NCBI RefSeq assembly: GCF_004343305.1
Contig: NZ_SMAF01000007.1
Location: forward strand, 124,001-188,000
Source of the DNA: Pseudofulvimonas gallinarii
Lineage (GTDB): Bacteria > Pseudomonadota > Gammaproteobacteria > Xanthomonadales > UBA2363
DNA: 64,000 nt
Direction of reading: 5' to 3'
How positions within the stretch are numbered: position 1 is the first letter of the stretch; each line of letters opens with the position of its first letter. The notes below the pieces were generated by a model, which made no database searches, was not told the DNA's origin, and worked only from the letters and a program-made list of their open reading frames with translations. Of the stretch, positions 8,965 to 16,712 are shown one piece after another. A program made the translations under genes and the position numbers.

Positions 8965-9483
8965 TCAGTTGATGTTCTCGAGCATCCACTCGACCGAGGC
9001 GCGGACCTGGTCGTCCGACAGCGACGGGTTGCCACCCCGCGGCGGCATGATGCCGGTATTGCCCTGGAAGCCGTCGATGGCGTGCTGGACCAGGGTATCC
9101 GTGCCCTTGGCGATGCGGTCGCTCCAGGCGGCCCGGGTCATCGTCGGCGCGCCGCCGGCGCCGGTGTCATGGCAGGTCTTGCAGAGGTTGCCGTAGATCA
9201 CCGAGCCGTCCAGCGTGCCGCCGTACGCCACCTGGGCCTGCGCGGCAGCCGCGGCGGCGGCTTCGGCGGCCGCCTGCGCCATCTGGCCGGAAGCGCCGGC
9301 ATAGACGCCACTGACCGGCGCGATGCGTGCCTGCACGGCGGCCAGCTGTTCCGGGGTCCGCGTGTCGCCCTTGTGCCGGCCGTGCACGGAAAACGCCACG
9401 GTGATCAGCACCAGCGAGAGCACCACGAAACCGGCGATCAGCGAGGCGAACTTCTTGAGGAAGGTGAGGTCAGTGTTGTTCAC
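8965..9483 (-). CDS. Cytochrome c5-family membrane-anchored protein
   Basis: Small c-type cytochrome of 172 residues. A GTG at 9483 opens the frame (MNNTDLTFLKKF), followed by one membrane anchor (SLIAGFVVLSLVLITVAF). An alanine-rich linker then leads to a haem domain with CKTCH and the distal-side context IMPPRGGN that supplies the Met ligand. This suits periplasmic electron transfer to a terminal oxidase. The frame is open much further upstream, but that stretch crosses a promoter-like element and the hairpin after the dehydrogenase gene. The ribosome site is weak, so the exact start is uncertain. Confidence 0.85.
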   Translation of the reverse strand: MNNTDLTFLKKFASLIAGFVVLSLVLITVAFSVHGRHKGDTRTPEQLAAVQARIAPVSGVYAGASGQMAQAAAEAAAAAAAQAQVAYGGTLDGSVIYGNLCKTCHDTGAGGAPTMTRAAWSDRIAKGTDTLVQHAIDGFQGNTGIMPPRGGNPSLSDDQVRASVEWMLENIN

Positions 9484-9521
9484 GGCAGAACTCTTGGCGG
9501 CGGCGACCGTAAAGGCCGCGC

Positions 9522-9530
9522 AGTATAGCA
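9522..9530 (-). promoter_or_regulatory. Extended -10 promoter for the cytochrome/nuclease transcript
   Basis: Read on the minus strand this is TGCTATACT, an extended -10 element with a near-consensus hexamer. It lies about 40 bases ahead of the cytochrome GTG. The matching -35 region is weak, as is usual with an extended -10. Confidence 0.55.
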
Positions 9531-9542
9531 GTCCGTATTGGT

Positions 9543-9561
9543 GCCGGGCATTTTCCCCGGC
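9543..9561 (-). terminator. Hairpin after the peptide maturation dehydrogenase gene
   Basis: GCCGGG and CCCGGC form a stem with a 7-base loop, 12 bases downstream of the dehydrogenase stop on the minus strand. There is no downstream T-run. Confidence 0.4.
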
Positions 9562-9572
9562 GCCGGCGACGC

Positions 9573-10739
9573 TCAGGCCGGGGCGGGCCAGACCGCCTTC
9601 AGGGGATCGAACTCCAGATCGACCATCTCGCCAGCGCGGTAGCCGAAGCCGGTGACCGCCAGCACACCGTCGCGCATCGGCTCCAGGCCCAGGGCACGCT
9701 CGATCTCGCCTTCGTTGGCGGCCGCGGTGATGAAGGCGCCCAGGCCCAGTTCGGTGGCCAGCTGGTACTGCGCCTGTGACAGGTGGCCGGCATCGAGGAT
9801 GACGGCGCGATAGGCCTTGGCATGGCCGCGGTACTTCCAGAAGTTGCGCTGGAATCGCGCCACCAGCATCACGTATACCGGCGCCTGCGCGAACCACGTC
9901 TGGCCGGCGACGAAGCGCAACGCCAGCCCGTCGGCTTCTTCGGCATCGAGCGCACGCATCGGCTCTAGTGCGTGGTCGGTGCTGTGATAGTGGTACAGGC
10001 CGGGCGCAAGCCCGTCGACCCGACGAACCAGCAGCCAGGCCTCGACCGGATGCAGGCCGCCGGCCGACGGCACCGCCTTCTTGAGCAACGGGACGCCGGT
10101 GACTTCAGCGGTCGCGCGCGCTCCATGGACCTGTTGCAGGATGGTCGCCAGCATCGCCAGCGGCAGCGGTCGCGCAGGGTCGAAGTTGCGGCAGGTCACC
10201 CGTCGCGACAGCAGCCGGTCGAAACCGGTTTCGGGACTGGCCGGCAGTGGCTGGCGCCTGGCCGCGTCCACACGCGGCGCCACCGGCGGCGGTGGCGGAC
10301 CCAGGCGCTCGAGCATCGGCGGCAGCGAGCTGTCGCCGGCCAGTGCCTCGGTGGTCTTCTGCGTATCGGTGTCCTGCCAGCGCAGGTGGCGGTGGGCGAC
10401 GGCGGCGATCCGATGCCAGTGCCCTTCACGCACGATGGCGTCGCCGGCATCGGGGGCGTCCTCCGTTTCCAGCAATCCGTTGTCGAGCAGGCGCCGGACG
10501 ACAGCCTCGCCGTGTTTGCGCACGAAATCCTCGCCTTCCGTCCAGTCCGTTGATGACACCTCGCCCAGGGCAAGGACTTCCGCATCCGAAAGTGTGACGC
10601 AGTCGTCACGGTGGGCAGCCAAGCCCCTCCATTCGATGCGACTGCGCATCCGCGCCTCGCCGGCGAACACGGCGGCGATATCCAGTTCGCGGGTTTCGCG
10701 GGGTTCGATCAACAGGGCATGGCAGCGACGCAGGCGCAT
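9573..10739 (-). CDS. Putative peptide maturation dehydrogenase (SagB-type nitroreductase)
   Basis: FMN-dependent nitroreductase-fold protein of 388 residues, related to the SagB azoline dehydrogenases that oxidise heterocyclised peptides. The N-terminal half (about 1-180) has no clear fold I can name and may recognise substrate. The C-terminal half carries the SagB-like motifs CRNFDPARPLPLAMLATIL, PSAGGLHPVEAWLLVR, LYHYHSTDH and AGHLSQAQYQLATELGLGAF. By family knowledge it matches the SagB-related dehydrogenase class found beside leader-peptide-like precursors in Xanthomonadales (TIGR04511 as I recall). No YcaO cyclodehydratase is present here. It is divergent from the two precursor genes. 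The ATG at 10739 is preferred over a TTG at 10754. Confidence 0.85.
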   Translation of the reverse strand: MRLRRCHALLIEPRETRELDIAAVFAGEARMRSRIEWRGLAAHRDDCVTLSDAEVLALGEVSSTDWTEGEDFVRKHGEAVVRRLLDNGLLETEDAPDAGDAIVREGHWHRIAAVAHRHLRWQDTDTQKTTEALAGDSSLPPMLERLGPPPPPVAPRVDAARRQPLPASPETGFDRLLSRRVTCRNFDPARPLPLAMLATILQQVHGARATAEVTGVPLLKKAVPSAGGLHPVEAWLLVRRVDGLAPGLYHYHSTDHALEPMRALDAEEADGLALRFVAGQTWFAQAPVYVMLVARFQRNFWKYRGHAKAYRAVILDAGHLSQAQYQLATELGLGAFITAAANEGEIERALGLEPMRDGVLAVTGFGYRAGEMVDLEFDPLKAVWPAPA

Positions 10740-10796
10740 GGAATATCCGGACAAGACAAAAGGGATCGCAGCGGCGATGATGGGATTTCAACGGGT

Positions 10797-10818
10797 CCGC
10801 CGTCATTGGCAACGGCGG
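10797..10818. promoter_or_regulatory. Inverted repeat in the dehydrogenase/precursor divergent region
   Basis: CCGCCGT and ACGGCGG form a 7-base dyad with an 8-base centre. It overlaps the -35 element proposed for the first precursor, so it could be an operator controlling both directions. This is inference from position. Confidence 0.35.
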
Positions 10819-10835
10819 TGGAGTCTTTCTAGAAT
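10806..10835 (+). promoter_or_regulatory. Sigma-70-like promoter for the first precursor gene
   Basis: TTGGCA (10806-10811) and TAGAAT (10830-10835) are separated by 18 bases, about 36 bases ahead of the first precursor ATG. A purine-rich ribosome site (AGAGAGAG) lies between. Confidence 0.55.
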
Positions 10836-10871
10836 CGCCAAACCATTACTCGAACCAGAGAGAGTGCAGAC

Positions 10872-11210
10872 ATGTCTGGAAGCCTGCCCCGTGACAAGGG
10901 AATCGAATTGATCCGCCGGCTCGCGCACGATGATGCTTTTCGCGGTCTGTTCGAAACCGATCCATCGTCCGCGATGACCGAGCTGGGAATCAGCACGGAA
11001 ATCATCGAGTCGCTGGGTCCCAAGTGCAAGTTCGCGCGCACGCTGGCGCCGAAGGCCGCATTTGTCTCGCTGCTCGAAAACATCAATGGCGAGGCATTCG
11101 ACATTGCAATGCAGATGGCCGTGCCGCAGGCGGCGCTGGCGGCACGCCTGGGTGCGACCGCACAGCAGATGCCGGCGGTCGCCGACTTCCCGGCCGCGCT
11201 TCGGGCCTGA
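10872..11210 (+). CDS. Putative modified-peptide precursor 1 (nitrile-hydratase-leader-like)
   Basis: Small protein of 112 residues with the nitrile-hydratase-like leader pattern: GIELIRRLAHDDAFRGLFE, then DPSSAMTELGIS, then a single Cys in LGPKCKF and the block RTLAPK. The C-terminal 35-40 residues are alanine/glutamine-rich and differ from those of the second precursor. There is no double-glycine cleavage motif. In related genomes such proteins are annotated as putative modified peptides (TIGR04509 as I recall) beside the same dehydrogenase and cyclase. The modification is unknown. The start is supported by a purine-rich site and by alignment of MSGSLP with MAGTLP of the second copy. Confidence 0.82.
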   Translation: MSGSLPRDKGIELIRRLAHDDAFRGLFETDPSSAMTELGISTEIIESLGPKCKFARTLAPKAAFVSLLENINGEAFDIAMQMAVPQAALAARLGATAQQMPAVADFPAALRA

Positions 11211-11227
11211 GTCCCGGCGCGCGCCGG

Positions 11228-11252
11228 CGGGCGTCGCCAACAGCGACGCCCG
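11228..11252 (+). terminator. Hairpin between the two precursor genes
   Basis: CGGGCGTCGC and GCGACGCCCG form a perfect 10-base stem with loop CAACA, 17 bases after the first precursor stop. There is no T-run. It may end or stabilise the first precursor message, or attenuate read-through into the second. Confidence 0.5.
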
Positions 11253-11358
11253 GCAATGGCGGTCGGCCGGCACCCGGATTGGACGGAATCGAATACATCC
11301 GTCTCCGATCCGTTCGCGCTGCTAGACTTGCGGCCTTGCACGGAAGGAGTAACACGCC

Positions 11359-11631
11359 ATGGCTGGAACACTGCCGCAGGAAGAAGGTATCGCCCTGATC
11401 CGCAAGCTTGCCGAGGACGATGCGTTCCGGACGCTGTTCGAGAAAGACCCGCGGGCTGCCATGAAACAGCTCGGCATCTCCGACGAGATGCTGGCATCGC
11501 TCGACCCGGGATGCGTGAACCCGCGCACCCTTGCGCCCAAGGAGAAGTTCGCCGAGCTGCTGAAGGACGTCAACAGCGAAGCATTCCTGGCGGCGGTGGG
11601 CATGCAGACGCCGGAGGCGCGTCTGCGCTGA
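11359..11631 (+). CDS. Putative modified-peptide precursor 2 (nitrile-hydratase-leader-like)
   Basis: Paralogue of the preceding gene, 90 residues. The first 70 align without gaps: GIALIRKLAEDDAFRTLFE, DPRAAMKQLGIS, a single Cys in LDPGCVN and the block RTLAPK, ending in an EAF motif. The C-terminal tail is only about 14 residues (AAVGMQTPEARLR). GGAGT sits well ahead of the ATG, and a TAGACT hexamer at 11323-11328 could be its own -10 element. The leader is much more alike between copies than the tail, as expected if a shared enzyme reads a common leader. Confidence 0.82.
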   Translation: MAGTLPQEEGIALIRKLAEDDAFRTLFEKDPRAAMKQLGISDEMLASLDPGCVNPRTLAPKEKFAELLKDVNSEAFLAAVGMQTPEARLR

Positions 11632-11640
11632 GTCGGCGGA

Positions 11641-11660
11641 GCCGGGCCCTACGACCCGGC
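11641..11660. terminator. Possible bidirectional hairpin between precursor 2 and the cyclase
   Basis: GCCGGG and CCCGGC enclose an 8-base loop at the junction of two convergent genes, overlapping the cyclase stop codon. The position suits a shared transcript end; no T-run is present. Confidence 0.35.
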
Positions 11661-14411
11661 GCCCCGCCCGGTCGCCAGTTCGGCGACGGCCGCGCGCGCA
11701 GCGGCCCAGCGCCCGCTGACCGGCGGCGGAAGCTGGTTCGTCAGCCACACATGTGAGAACCGCTCGAGCGCGGCAGCGGCCACGTCCGCCTGGCCCAGCT
11801 GGATCGCCTGCTCGGCCTGGAACAGCCAGCCCAGCCGCGAGTAGGCGACGTTGAGCGGCACCACCATCATGTTCGCCGTGGTTTCCGAGTAGGCGCGACC
11901 GCGATGTCCGGTCAGCCAGCGCGCTTCCTCCAGCGCCGCCGCATGCTGGCCGCTTTCGGCCAGGGCGTCCACCATCGAGACGTGGACCAGGACCAGGCGA
12001 TCGTCGTCATCGGCAATGCCGCGAAGGATCCCGACCGCGGTATCCGGCTTGCCCTCGGCGCGCATCAGTTCCGCGACCACCATGTCATGCCATTGCCAGA
12101 GGATCGGGTATTCCCTGATCTTCAGTTCGCTGTCCAGGTGTGCCATCGCCTGCCGCGCGATCGCCACCTGTCCGGCGCGGGCGGCGAGCCAGGCCACCAG
12201 CAGCACGCGCTGCTGGTGTTCGGCGTACCACAGCGGATCCTGCGTGATCCGCGCGGCGACAAACGACTTCAGCCGCTGGTCGAGAAGTCCCGCGAACCGT
12301 TCCGGCTCCTCGGTCAGCGATGCCAGTCCCAGTTGCAGTCCAAACAGCGACTGGCGCAGGTTGTCGGTGATGTCGGACCACTCATGGCCGCTCGCCAGGT
12401 CCTTGCTGGCGCCGGCCCAGTCGCCCTGGTCGAGCTTGAAGGTGGCTGCCGTGAGCATGCGTCCGAACTGGCTGTACACCGAACCCGACGCGCGCCCGCG
12501 GGCCAGCGTGCGCTGGGCCAGGGCGAACTCGTTGCGCGCCGCGTACGCACTCGCATAGGCGGTGTTCTCGAATCGGCGACCCAGCTCCTCTGAAGCACGG
12601 AACTGCTCGATGGCCTCGTCGAAGCGCTCCTGTCCCATGTAGAGCTGGCCGAGCAGGTAATGGCCGAGGCCGCGGCGCGGATTGGCCGGATGCGCGTTGT
12701 GCTCCACGGCCCGGATGGCATCGTCGTAACGGTTGCCGAAGTACCAGAGGTTGTAGCCCAGGGCGCCCTGCGCGCGGAAATCATCGGGGTAGAGATTGGC
12801 CAGCAGGCGCCAGCGCTCGATCACCTTGGCCGGCGTGTCGCTGAGGTTGGCGATCGACGCCTCGGCATGCAGGCGGTCGCGCACGCTCAGCCGCTCCGGC
12901 TTCTCGATGGCCCGGTGCAGTTCCAGCAAGGCGCCGGCACGGTCGCCGTTTTCGACCAGCAGCGCCGACAGCTCCAGGCGCGCGCGGCCGAATTCCGGAT
13001 CGGTATTGATCGCCTGGCGCAGCAGCGCCAGCGCGTCGTTGAAGAGGTTGGCGCGCTTGGCCTGCATGCCCATGGTGTAGGCGCGCAGTGCATCGAAGTT
13101 CGCGGTCGCCACCTTTTCCAGCGGCATGCTGTCTTCGGTGACCGCCGCCAGGGCCTCGCCCAGGCGTTCGCGCAACTGCCGGTTGACGCGGTCCACCGAC
13201 GACAGCACGGAAGCGACGCCGACACCATCGGCCGACTCGGCATAGACCGTGGCCTGGGTGACCGGGTCGACCACTTCCGCGGTGTACCGGACGCGGCCGC
13301 CGATCTCGGCCAGCGACGTCAGGATCAGTGCCCGCGCACCCTCGCGCAGGGCGATTTCCGATCCGACGGTGCGGTCGACCGCACTGTTGGGATCACGCTG
13401 CATGCGCTCGAGCGCGGCGCTGACCTGCAGGTCGGAGAGCACGTTGATGTGCCGCGACTGTTCCAGGCCGATGCGGAAGGCCTCGTGCAGGGACGAATCG
13501 AAGCGGCGGTCGTCGGTGAGGTTGCGCAGGTCGGCGACGACCACCCAGTCCCGTTCGGCGAACGCGATCGCCGGCTGCGGCCGGAAAAAGTCCCACAGCG
13601 GGATCGACAACAGGGCCAGCAGGGCGATCATTTCCACGGCGAGCATCAGCGGTCGCCGCCACAGCGGCACCTCGCGGTACGCCTTGCCGCTCCAGGACGG
13701 TGCGCGCAGCGGCGCGATGCCCTCCTCACCGACCTCGAAAACCTGGACCGGCTCCGGAACGCCCTTGAAGCGGTAACGCCCGTGTGACCGCCAGCGCACC
13801 CGCGGCATCAATGCGCCAAGTTCACCTTCGGCGCGATGGGCGATGCTGTAGACAACGCCCGACATCAGGATCTGGCCCGGCGATGCCAGGCTCATCAGGC
13901 GCGCGGCCAGCGGCTTGACCAGCCCCTCGACCTCGACCGGCTTGGCACCCTTGGCGATGTCGTCGGCACTGTTCTGCCAGAGCACCACCTCACCGAGATG
14001 GACGCCGATGCGCGCCGCCAGAGGCAGCTCTTCCTCGGTGGAGAACCGGCGCAGCGCGCGCTGGCAGGCCAGGCTGAAGCCGACCGCCTGCACCGGCCGC
14101 TCGAAGAGCGCGAGGAATCCGTCGGTCTTGTCGATCTCCTGGCCGCCATGTTCCCGGATCAGGTCACGCACGAGGCGGTCGTGGCGGCGGATCAGTTCGG
14201 CGGCACGCTGGTCGCCAAGCCGCTCGAACAATGCCGTCGAATCGGCCAGGTCACAGACCACCACGCAGCGCAGCAGGCACATCGCCCCGTCCGGTATCGC
14301 CTGTGTCCCGGCTGTCCCGACATCGGGCTGCGCCTGGGCATGGACATCGTCCCCGGACGTGGTCGCGGCTGCGGGCGGGTCCGTCGGCGACGGCTGCGGG
14401 CTGACGTTCAC
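11649..14411 (-). CDS. Putative peptide modification system cyclase (class III nucleotidyl cyclase, TM, TPR)
   Basis: Protein of about 920 residues from a GTG at 14411; another GTG at 14540 would add 43 residues. It has an N-terminal class III adenylate/guanylate cyclase domain, one membrane segment (LMLAVEMIALLALLSIPLW) and a long C-terminal array of tetratricopeptide-like helices. Metal-binding Asp residues are visible in VVCDLADSTALFERLG and KTDGFLALFE, and RIGVHLGEVV is intact. In the motif that normally reads N-x-x-x-R the sequence is KPLAARL, so the transition-state Asn appears to be Pro while Arg remains. By family knowledge it matches the cyclase that accompanies the dehydrogenase and precursors of this cluster (TIGR04510 as I recall). 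Whether it makes cAMP, cGMP or nothing is open. Confidence 0.8.
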   Translation of the reverse strand: MNVSPQPSPTDPPAAATTSGDDVHAQAQPDVGTAGTQAIPDGAMCLLRCVVVCDLADSTALFERLGDQRAAELIRRHDRLVRDLIREHGGQEIDKTDGFLALFERPVQAVGFSLACQRALRRFSTEEELPLAARIGVHLGEVVLWQNSADDIAKGAKPVEVEGLVKPLAARLMSLASPGQILMSGVVYSIAHRAEGELGALMPRVRWRSHGRYRFKGVPEPVQVFEVGEEGIAPLRAPSWSGKAYREVPLWRRPLMLAVEMIALLALLSIPLWDFFRPQPAIAFAERDWVVVADLRNLTDDRRFDSSLHEAFRIGLEQSRHINVLSDLQVSAALERMQRDPNSAVDRTVGSEIALREGARALILTSLAEIGGRVRYTAEVVDPVTQATVYAESADGVGVASVLSSVDRVNRQLRERLGEALAAVTEDSMPLEKVATANFDALRAYTMGMQAKRANLFNDALALLRQAINTDPEFGRARLELSALLVENGDRAGALLELHRAIEKPERLSVRDRLHAEASIANLSDTPAKVIERWRLLANLYPDDFRAQGALGYNLWYFGNRYDDAIRAVEHNAHPANPRRGLGHYLLGQLYMGQERFDEAIEQFRASEELGRRFENTAYASAYAARNEFALAQRTLARGRASGSVYSQFGRMLTAATFKLDQGDWAGASKDLASGHEWSDITDNLRQSLFGLQLGLASLTEEPERFAGLLDQRLKSFVAARITQDPLWYAEHQQRVLLVAWLAARAGQVAIARQAMAHLDSELKIREYPILWQWHDMVVAELMRAEGKPDTAVGILRGIADDDDRLVLVHVSMVDALAESGQHAAALEEARWLTGHRGRAYSETTANMMVVPLNVAYSRLGWLFQAEQAIQLGQADVAAAALERFSHVWLTNQLPPPVSGRWAAARAAVAELATGRGAGS

Positions 14412-14633
14412 TGCGGCGCCCTGTGAACCATGGATTGCACGCAGCCATGCCCGCCGCAGGGGCGGGAGCCGGACTTCCGCGCCGCAGGCGGCACAGGTCG
14501 GACCCCGTCGGGCCCGGTCCGGAATGGACTGGCTGTGCACTGCCGCTGCGCTTTCAAGCTCTGGTCCCCTGCCCGCCAGTGAATCGCGGGCGCCGTACAG
14601 CCGGATGGCATCCGGCCGGCTCCGATGCGCCCG

Positions 14634-15656
14634 CTACGGGGTCAGGAGCCGCCAGCTGTCACCGCCGGCTGCCTTGACTTCATACAGGGCGACATCGGCA
14701 TGACTGTACCAGTGCGCCCAATCGTTGTCTGCGTCACAGATTGCCCCGCCGATGCTGACCCGGACCTGCTCGCAGCCGGGCAGGTGCAGGGCCTGTACGC
14801 CATTGAGGATCTGCCTGGCACGCAGGGCGATGTCGTCGCGCGTGCGCACCTGGGCGATCAGCGCGAACTCGTCGCCACCGAGCCGGCAGGGCAGGTCGCA
14901 GGGAGCGCCCGCTTCCTGGACGGTGCCGGCGATCGCACGCAGCACCTGGTCGCCGACGAGGTGGCCGCAGGTGTCGTTGATCTGTTTGAAGTTGTCGACG
15001 TCGATCAGCAGCAACGCCATGTCGGTGCCGGGCAGCCGGCGCCGTTCGAGCGTCTCCAGGAACATGTAGAGGCCGCGGCGGTTGCACAGGCCGGTCAGTT
15101 CGTCGGTCTGCACCAGCCGCTGCACGGTCCCGAGCTCGGCTTCGGTGCGACGCAGCGAATCCAGCGTCACCAGCAGGTCTTCGTTGCGTCGCTTGAGATT
15201 GGCGATCAGCTGCTGCTCGCTGCTGACCAGGTAGGCGAAGGAACGCCGCATGAAGCCGGCCATCACCACCGGATGCGCATGCAGCAGCGTTTCGAACGCC
15301 TCGTGCTCGATGAGGTGGAGGGTCGCGTCGATGACCACGGTCGCCTTGGCGACGCGGGCGTGGTTGCCGATGAACAGCGTCAGCTCGCCGAAGAATTCGC
15401 GCGCGCCGATCAGCTTGTCCGGACGGCCGTCGCCGAATTCGAGCTGCACGCGGCCGGATTCGATGACGAACATGCTGCGACCGAACTCACCGCGCTGGAA
15501 CACGATTTCGCCGGCACGCACGACGCGACGCTGGCCCAGCTGGGCGAACATGCCGAACTCGGCTTCCGACAGCTGGCGTGGCAGCTGGATCGGCTTGACG
15601 GGCGCCAGCCCCGACAGGGGCAGGCTCGTTCCCGGCGATGGCATTGGCTGGTTCAC
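14634..15656 (-). CDS. Cyclic nucleotide-binding domain-GGDEF diguanylate cyclase
   Basis: Cytoplasmic signalling protein of 340 residues. Residues about 30-145 form a Crp-type cyclic nucleotide-binding barrel (VFQRGEFGRSMFVIESGRV, FFGELTLF). A coiled stretch links it to a GGDEF domain with an intact RLGGDEFAL motif near residue 257 and TDELTGLCNRRGL at its start. The predicted reaction is 2 GTP to c-di-GMP, gated by a nucleotide or other ligand in the N-terminal barrel. The GTG at 15656 is chosen because GGAGGA precedes it; a GTG at 15668 would leave that site inside the gene. It lies just upstream of the cyclase on the same strand, which suggests linked cyclic-nucleotide signalling. Confidence 0.88.
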   Translation of the reverse strand: MNQPMPSPGTSLPLSGLAPVKPIQLPRQLSEAEFGMFAQLGQRRVVRAGEIVFQRGEFGRSMFVIESGRVQLEFGDGRPDKLIGAREFFGELTLFIGNHARVAKATVVIDATLHLIEHEAFETLLHAHPVVMAGFMRRSFAYLVSSEQQLIANLKRRNEDLLVTLDSLRRTEAELGTVQRLVQTDELTGLCNRRGLYMFLETLERRRLPGTDMALLLIDVDNFKQINDTCGHLVGDQVLRAIAGTVQEAGAPCDLPCRLGGDEFALIAQVRTRDDIALRARQILNGVQALHLPGCEQVRVSIGGAICDADNDWAHWYSHADVALYEVKAAGGDSWRLLTP

Positions 15657-15714
15657 CGCTCCTCCCACGCGCCAACAGACATTCGATCTTAGCCCTTCTG
15701 CGCCGAAGGTTCCC

Positions 15715-16629
15715 TCACACGGCGCGATTCAAGGGTGGCGCGCGCGTGAAGGCATCGTGCAGGAAGTCGATCATCGCCCGCACCTTCGCTGGCGGGCGAC
15801 GGTCCGCCGGATAAAGGACATGGATGCCACCCAGCGACGCGACCGGCCGGTCCAGTTGCAGCGCGACCAGTCCACCGCGGTCGAGCGCATCGGCAACGAT
15901 GAAATGCGGCTGGTAGATGATGCCCTGGCCGCCCAGGGCAGCCGCCATCAGCGCATCGCCGTTGTTGGCGAGCAGGTTGCCGTGCACCGGCACGCGGATG
16001 TCGCCGCGCTCGCCGAAACGCCAGTGCTTGCGGTCCTGCATCGCCGACAGCGTGTAGCCCAGGCAGTTGTGCCCGGCCAGGTCGCCGGTCCGGCGCGGCG
16101 TGCCGTGGCCGGCCAGGTAGTCGGGCGAGGCACAGACGACCATCGTGCTGTCACCCAGCTTCCTTGCGACCAGTGGCGAATCCACCAGCCGGCCGATGCG
16201 GATCGCCAGGTCCCATTGCCCGGCGAGCAGGTCGACCTGGGCATCGCTGAGTCCCAGTTCGACGGTGACCTCCGGATGGCGTCGGGCGAAGTGGGGCATC
16301 AGCGGCGCGATGAAGCCGCGTCCGAACGACAGCGGCACCGCCATGCGCAGCAGGCCCGACGCCTTCACCTGCTGCGAAGTGACGGCCGCCTCGGCTTCGT
16401 CGATCTCGGCGAGGATGCGCTGGCAGGCCTCGAGGTATTCGCTGCCCGCTTCTGTCAGGCGCAGCTGCCGCGTGCTGCGGTGGAACAGTTTCACGCCAAG
16501 CCGAGCTTCCAGCGCATTGACGTGCTTGGTGGCCATGGCAGGCGACATCGCCAGGTGCCGTGCCGCGGCCGACAGGCTGCCGTCGCCGGCCGCACGGGCG
16601 AACACACGCATGCCGGTAATGCGGTCCAT
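15715..16629 (-). CDS. LysR-family transcriptional regulator
   Basis: Regulator of 304 residues. The N-terminal winged helix (MDRITGMRVFARAAGDGSL, then ARHLAMSPAMATKHVNALE) is followed by a substrate-binding-type effector domain to the end. It is divergent from the dioxygenase gene, with 83 bases between them, the classic arrangement for a LysR regulator and its target. I use the ATG at 16629, which aligns with the usual LysR N-terminus. The effector is unknown. Confidence 0.9.
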   Translation of the reverse strand: MDRITGMRVFARAAGDGSLSAAARHLAMSPAMATKHVNALEARLGVKLFHRSTRQLRLTEAGSEYLEACQRILAEIDEAEAAVTSQQVKASGLLRMAVPLSFGRGFIAPLMPHFARRHPEVTVELGLSDAQVDLLAGQWDLAIRIGRLVDSPLVARKLGDSTMVVCASPDYLAGHGTPRRTGDLAGHNCLGYTLSAMQDRKHWRFGERGDIRVPVHGNLLANNGDALMAAALGGQGIIYQPHFIVADALDRGGLVALQLDRPVASLGGIHVLYPADRRPPAKVRAMIDFLHDAFTRAPPLNRAV

Positions 16630-16712
16630 GCGCCAATCTAACACCATCAGTACGAACTGTTGTCACGATCGCGGGTCTTCTGAGCCTGCAGGTCAGAACC
16701 CATACTTGCGGC

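Noticed and set aside
9898-10553. Plus-strand frames opposite the SagB-type dehydrogenase
   Set aside because: The minus strand has clear nitroreductase motifs; the plus-strand products are Arg/Gln-rich shadows.
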